Source: Gigaspora margarita
Lineage: Eukaryota > Glomeromycota > Glomeromycetes > Diversisporales > Gigasporaceae
NCBI GenBank assembly: GCA_009809945.1
Contig: WTPW01002701.1
Span: forward strand, 1-64,000
Direction: 5' to 3'
Length of the DNA stretch: 64,000 nt
Of this stretch, positions 58,881 through 64,000 are shown piece after piece. The notes beneath the pieces were generated by a model, which worked only from the letters and a program-made list of their open reading frames with translations, was not told the DNA's origin and did not search any database. Position 1 is the first letter of the stretch; every line of letters begins with the position of its first letter. Position numbers and translations under genes: made by a program.

Positions 58881-59904
58881 ATCTATCAAATAGTTTGTTC
58901 AATATATACATTGTGCAATATATCAAATTATAACGGTAATATCTTTTATGCACATTATAGAAAATATTAAACATAATTTTAATACAGTATATGTACTGTA
59001 CAGGCAATCAAAAAAAAAAGGTTTTTATTACATATGTGTGTAGTATTATTGCTATATCAATATGCACTATGCAATGATATAAATTATCTTAACTATAATA
59101 TCTAATTATGAACATTTTCATTATAACTTATATAACCTTCTAAAAAAATGGTCTATTATTGACTAATTCAATTTATTTGTGAGAATTGTTTGCCTAGTTA
59201 ATATAAATTTTAATTAATTCAATATATAATTATGCAAACATTTATTTGTCCTTCATTGTAAAAAGTCTCTTACTATGCAACATGTATGAGTATTTCTTTA
59301 TTATTATCAAAAATTTTACATCTAAATAATCAAAATTAGTGTCTAATACATTTAGATTTTGTTATTGCATCCCTGTAAGAAAAAGTGACACGTGGTACGG
59401 TCCAAAATGGCACGGGAAAAACAACCATTACGTGCCTCCGCAAAAAATTTCACGTGCAAATCACGGTCTACAAACCGTTCCTTCACTGCAATTTCCGTAG
59501 AAAAACGTGCCAAAAATCCGTGCCAAAATCCGTGGATTTTGGATTAGTAAACTGCTGCAAAATCCGGTCCATTTACTGTTCAAAATTTACGGGTGAACGT
59601 GCCAAAAATGGCACGGTGAAAAGAAACCATCCCGTACCTCACGTGTCAAACACGGTGCACTATCCCGTGCCTTTCCGTTATTTTAGTGAACGTGCCAAAA
59701 TACGTGTATTTTGGCTTAGTAAACTGCTGCAAAATCCGGTCCATTTGCGGTCCAAAATTCACGCGTATACCCGTAATGGCACGGATATCACACGTGCCAC
59801 TTTTCTTACAGGGCATATATTTTCACAGTGAAATTTACTATGATTTTTGCTAATATATATTTGTTTTTTTACTTACCCAATATTTTAATTTCACATTATT
59901 AATG
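58881..59904. other. Spacer after B copy 6
   Basis: Conserved post-B spacer split by the GC-richer element at 59,371-59,813. No gene is seen; the 148-codon frame at 59,385-59,831 lies within that element and is not a gene. Confidence 0.6.
59371..59813. mobile_element. GC-richer TIR element (443 bp, CAT 3-bp TSD)
   Basis: CCCTGTAAGAAAAAGTGACA and, at the right, GCCACTTTTCTTACAGGG are inverted ends. CAT flanks both sides, and the paralogous spacer reads TTATTGCATATATTTTCAC without it (near 25,012), supporting a 3-bp duplication. The interior is clearly richer in G and C than the surroundings and full of CACGTG, GGCACGG and CCGTGCC motifs. A block TTAGTAAACTGCTGCAAAAT repeats at about 59,545 and 59,717. 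A 3-bp target fits PIF/Harbinger or CACTA types, but the ends match neither clearly. Confidence 0.75.
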
Positions 59905-60675
59905 TTTAATTTAATTTTAATCCAGTGATGAAAAGTAAAATTTGTATTGATATAGTGTAATAGTATTCGTGAGATAAAAAAATACTTTATCAGTATTAAT
60001 GATTGATAATCGATCAATGTTCTTTTGACTGTCCAGATTTCTGGATTGTTTATTAACTTATCAAAAGTTTGATGTTAAATACAATACGAAATACATAATC
60101 TAAAGAAATGAAAGAAATATAAATTATATTGATTAGTTTGTCTTTATTATTTTATTCATTATATGATATTAATCGGATGCACGAACAATACAGATTCTGA
60201 CCAAGAAATAAAGTGATAAATTATTACACATTTATCAATTGTATTGTTATATTCTCTACTATATGGTAAGAAGAATCTAGTTTCTATAAAGCAGTTTGGT
60301 CCTAGATCGCAAACATGAAATGCATCGGTGCATTAATTACGAGAATAACAAAAATCCGGTTTTCTAAAATCTAATTATATTTATTAAACTCCGGGTATGG
60401 ACTAAAATTTGCCACCTTATATAAGACGAGCATAGTATAACTAACTGTTTGTTGTAAATCTGTAAAAACTTCACTATTAGGTTTATACGTTATCGCTACT
60501 AAATTGGGGTTTGATTTTTTGCGTTTGATTTTTTGCGTTACACATAATTCTTAATTTTAATTGGCAATCGAAATTTTTAGTCAGCTCACAGGGTGTACCA
60601 AATTTGATATAAATACGTACACAATGAAATGCAGTAGTGTAACATATACATAGGAGACTACTGTAACAATTTCAA
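59905..60675 (+). promoter_or_regulatory. Conserved upstream region of A copy 7, TATA box at 60,608-60,615
   Basis: It begins with TTTAATTTTAATCCAGTGAT. TATAAATA at 60,608-60,615 lies 68 bp before the ATG. Confidence 0.6.
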
Positions 60676-62332
60676 ATGACAAAGTTTTTCGAAAAGCTTT
60701 CAAATGATTGCCTTGAACTTCTTGATGATAAAGAAGATTTCAATGTAATTATTAATGTTGGAGAATCAACAAATACTAAGATATTCCAAGCGCATTCTAA
60801 TATTTTAAGATATAGATCTTTGTATTTCCGCAATGAATTAACAAATGTTAAAAAAGATAAAAATAACATTAAAACGATTGATTTAAAGCATGTTTCCATT
60901 AAACAATTTGAAGTAATTATTAAGTAAGTTATTTATTTTGATGGATCAGTAAATTAGTCCTTTTTTTTAAATACCTAAACCTATGTATTATGGGTAGGTT
61001 TTCGTATTTTGAATTTAGGGATTTAAATAAATGGTCAATCTTACGAATCCATTAACTATTAAGATGATTATTTAATTAGATATTATAATTAATTCTGATA
61101 TTACTAAATTTACAAACTTAATAAAGGTATATTTATGGAGGAGTGATTTTATTAGAAAAAGATCAAGGAGCATCATTCATTTTTGAACTCATTCTTGTTG
61201 CTTCCGAGTTTCTTCTTGATGAATTAGTTAACCACCTTGAAACACACTTAATTAATGAAAATGCACACTGGCTCCGTTTAAATTTTGCAAAAATTTATCA
61301 TAAAAGTTTCCAAAATGAAAATCTTCNAGAATTACAAAAATGGAGCAATGATATTTTGGCAAAGTATCCGGACAAAATTTTTGAATCAGAAGAATTCACC
61401 ACTCTCCCGGAAAATGCATTAATTTCACTCATTAAGCGAGATTATTTACAAATGGATGAAGGAAAATTTTGGGAACATGTTATCAGATGGGGATTTGCTC
61501 AAAATAAATATTTATCGTCCAATCCTAAAGACTGGTCTCATGAGTTTTAACATTAAAGACCACTTTACAGAATTGTTTACCTTTTATCCGCTATTTTCAA
61601 ATGTCAAATGATGATCTTGTTGAAAAAGTGAAACCATATAAATATATTCTTGAAGAAAGTCTTTGGGATGATATATTTGTAAAATTTATAACTCCAAATA
61701 AACAAATATTATCAACGATTCTTCCGCCCCGTAAGAATTTGACATCCATATTACCACCTAGAGAAGCCGAACCATTTCCTTCAAAAGTTTTCAATGAAAA
61801 TCATGCAGCAGAAATTGCGACATGGAATGATAAGAAAACTGAAATGTATTCTGTGAAAAATAATCCATATAAGTTTAAAATACTTCTTCGTGGAACAAGA
61901 GATGGTTTTACTACACAATCATTTTGGAATTTATGTGACAAGCAAGCAAATACTGTTGTGATAATGAAGGTTAATGGCACTGATGAAATTCTTGGTGGAT
62001 ATAATCCAATCCAATGGGATAAATCAGTTAATAATTATGTGAGATGCAATGATTGTTTTATCTTTTCCTTGAAAAATGGTATTATTCAATCCTCTATTTT
62101 AAGCCGTGTAAAACCTTCAGCATCTGCAATTTATTGTCATTCTACTTATGGACCAGTTTTTGGTGGTGGTAATGACCTTATTATGGAAAATAATTTCAAT
62201 CAAAATAATAATTGTTCTTGTACTCGTAGTTCATATGAAAAAGCGATTAGAAACCAAAGTGTTTCGCCTTATTTTTGTGTAGAAGAATTTGAAATATTTC
62301 AAATTCAGAAAAAAAAAGATAACAACGAATAA
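60676..62332 (+). pseudogene. A copy 7: BTB-BACK-TLDc gene with one evident lesion
   Basis: Exon 1 is 60,676-60,923 and intact, the intron 60,924-61,126 with GTAAGT and AAAG, and exon 2 starts at 61,127. The frame is open through BACK to about 61,547, where four bases are missing relative to paralogs (CATGAGTTTTAACATTAAAG), giving a TAA. Downstream, linker and TLDc (61,601-62,332) are fully open (KILLRGTRDGFTTQSFW; GGYNPIQWDK). The linker is the long type (PPRKNLTSILPPREAEP), close to copy 5. An N at 61,327 is probably A. Apart from this 4-base loss the gene looks functional, so it is a recent pseudogene or a sequence error. Confidence 0.75.
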
Positions 62333-62920
62333 TTTATTCAATATGCATCAGTATACAATGTATACTATCTAATTATAGCATGTCTTATTGAAATCTATGT
62401 AATTAATATCTATATAAAATCTCTTCATTTTAAATTACAATATTTTAAACCATAATCATAGTTATAGGACATAATGCAACTGTTTGAAAATATAAATATG
62501 TTGCTTGTTAGTTTAGAGTAAAAGAGAAAACAAACCAAAAGTATATATTATATTTAAAACTGTCTATTATTTAATAACATTTGAGCATAACCAGTGATTC
62601 CGACACGAAAGAATATAAAATTATCATAATTTTGTATAATTTATGCGTAAGTTCAGTAAGTTAATTTTCATGTAATTTATAATTTTGATTTTTGAGGTCA
62701 AAACTTTTAACAATTGAAAAGTTACAGAGCAGTGTTGTAACTCAGAAAACTCAAAGTTTGACACGGAATAACGCAAAATTTATTATCATGACCTACTTCA
62801 ATATATTAATTTAACTTGCTCAGAAGTAACTTATAATAAATAAATTTATAATTGAGGTGAGGGTCGGTCGGACATCCAAAATGTACTGTATGTACAACAT
62901 TGGGTATTGCATGCAAGTCT
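62333..62920. other. Spacer between A copy 7 and B copy 7
   Basis: Conserved A 3' flank; no gene seen. Confidence 0.6.
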
Positions 62921-62924
62921 GATC

Positions 62925-64000
62925 ATTTATTTTTGAACTCATCCTAGTTGCTTCCAAGTTTGTTCTTGATGAATCAGTTAAGCACATTGAAATACAATTA
63001 ATTAAAGAAAATTCAAATTGACATCGGTTAAATTTTATGCACAGTTATCATAAAAGTTTCCAAAATGAAAACCTCAAGAATTGCAGAATTGGAACTATAA
63101 AGTAATAAGTTTTTGAATTAGAAAACTTTACTTTTCTTTCGGAAAATGTACCAAGTTTACTCATTAAGGTAGATGATTTACAGATGGATGAAGGAAAATT
63201 TTGAATCCATATTGTCAGATGGGGAATTGCTCAAAGTGTAGATTTATAGTCTGATCTTAAAGATTGGTCTCATGATAGTTTCTTCACCTTAAAGACTATT
63301 TTACAGATTTTTTTTTTACCTTTTATCCGTTATTTTCAAATATCAAATGATGATATTTTTGACAAAGTGGGGCCATATAAAAATATTCTTAAGAAATCTT
63401 TAGGATGATATACTCAAAAATTTTATTACTCCAAATAGACAAATATAATCAACAATTCTTCCACCGCGTAACATTTTAACACCAATATTCTCATCTAGAG
63501 AGATCGAACCATTTCCTTCAGAAGTTATCAATGAAGATCATGCAGCATAAATTGCGTCATGGATTGATAAGAAAATTAAAATGTATTCTGTAACGAATAA
63601 TCTAAACTGCTACTTCGTGGAACAAGTGATGGTTATACTAAAGAATCAGTTTAGAATTTATGAGACGAGCAAGCAAACAACACTGTTGTAGTAATGAAGA
63701 TTAATGGTACTGATAAGATCAAAATTCTGGGTGGATATAACCCAATCCAATGGGGATAAACCAGTGATAATTTGGGTAAATCGTAATAATAGGTTGATTT
63801 TTCATCGATAAATGATACCATTCAATCCTCTATTCTAAGTCTTGTAAAAAAAACTCAGAATATGCGATTCTTTGTAATTATAATTATGGACAAATTCTTA
63901 GTGGGAGATAATTTCAATCAAAATAATAATTGTTATTGTAATCATGATTCATACTGTATGAAAAAAACAATTGGAAACCAAGATGACCCATTTTGTGTAG
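62925..64000 (+). pseudogene. B copy 7: degenerate BACK-TLDc copy (runs off the window)
   Basis: The B-type start (TTTGTTCTTGATGAATCAGT) is followed by the shared TAATAA at 63,103-63,108. BACK and TLDc continue in broken frames, with a stop after the CAAGTGATGGTTATAC region (TTTAGAATTTATGAGACGAG). No insertion is present at GATTGATAA (about 63,562). The copy ends at the window edge within the terminal TLDc residues. Confidence 0.8.

Noticed and set aside
59385..59831. 148-codon open frame
   Set aside because: It lies almost wholly within the inverted-repeat element at 59,371-59,813, its Arg/Cys-rich translation follows the repeated CACGTG words, and it has no recognisable domain. It is a by-product of composition.
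1..64000. CRISPR array, bacterial defence system or operon
   Set aside because: There are no regularly spaced identical short repeats with unique spacers. Genes have introns, the composition and families are fungal, and the tandem repeats seen have no spacer structure.

Overview
The window is very AT-rich, repeat-laden eukaryotic DNA, most likely from an arbuscular mycorrhizal fungus of the Rhizophagus (Glomeromycotina) type. This is an inference. It rests on the base composition, a short GT-AG intron in each gene, the dense MITE and LINE content, and above all a tandem expansion of BTB-BACK-TLDc genes, a family known to be greatly expanded in these fungi. I saw no rRNA, tRNA or CRISPR.

Layout. 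1-400: dispersed repeats. About 400-12,150: one decayed RNase H-bearing non-LTR retrotransposon (ORF1, a paired Cys-led module, AP-endonuclease, reverse transcriptase, RNase H, C-terminal zinc motif). It is split by a 2.3-kb terminal-inverted-repeat element (7,356-9,628) that itself holds a foldback with a TA-flanked MITE inside. 12,250-13,830: ATCCAGAT repeats and a dead Tc1-like transposase on the minus strand. 14,755-15,870: the 3' end of a second LINE of the same family. 15,895-16,854: a 960-bp nested palindrome. 17,200-19,480: a higher-GC unexplained island, then an inverted-repeat array with a TA-flanked MITE.

19,556-64,000: a head-to-tail array on the plus strand. Each unit is about 5 kb: an A gene (BTB exon, intron of about 190-210 nt, BACK-TLDc exon), a spacer of about 600 bp, a degenerate B copy without a BTB exon, a second spacer, and about 1 kb of conserved upstream DNA. 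There are seven A copies (starts at 20,594; 25,845; 38,066; 44,372; 49,356; 54,348; 60,676). Only those at 49,356 and 54,348 are intact; the one at 60,676 has a single evident 4-nt lesion. All seven B copies are dead, and six share the same in-frame double stop, so B died before the array grew. A-gene linkers and other markers alternate between two types, which suggests that about 10 kb (two units) was the amplified block.

The array is broken at 28,257-37,040 by nested elements and AT-rich DNA with an assembly gap at 34,920-34,948. It is also peppered with small TIR elements whose target-site duplications can be read from uninterrupted paralogs.

The intact proteins (483 and 493 aa) would be cytosolic or nuclear BTB-BACK adaptors with a TLDc domain, plausibly Cullin-3 substrate adaptors or oxidative-stress/V-ATPase-linked proteins by family analogy; substrates cannot be told from sequence. 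I see no undescribed multi-gene system. The most informative signals are the array's history and its transposon insertions.
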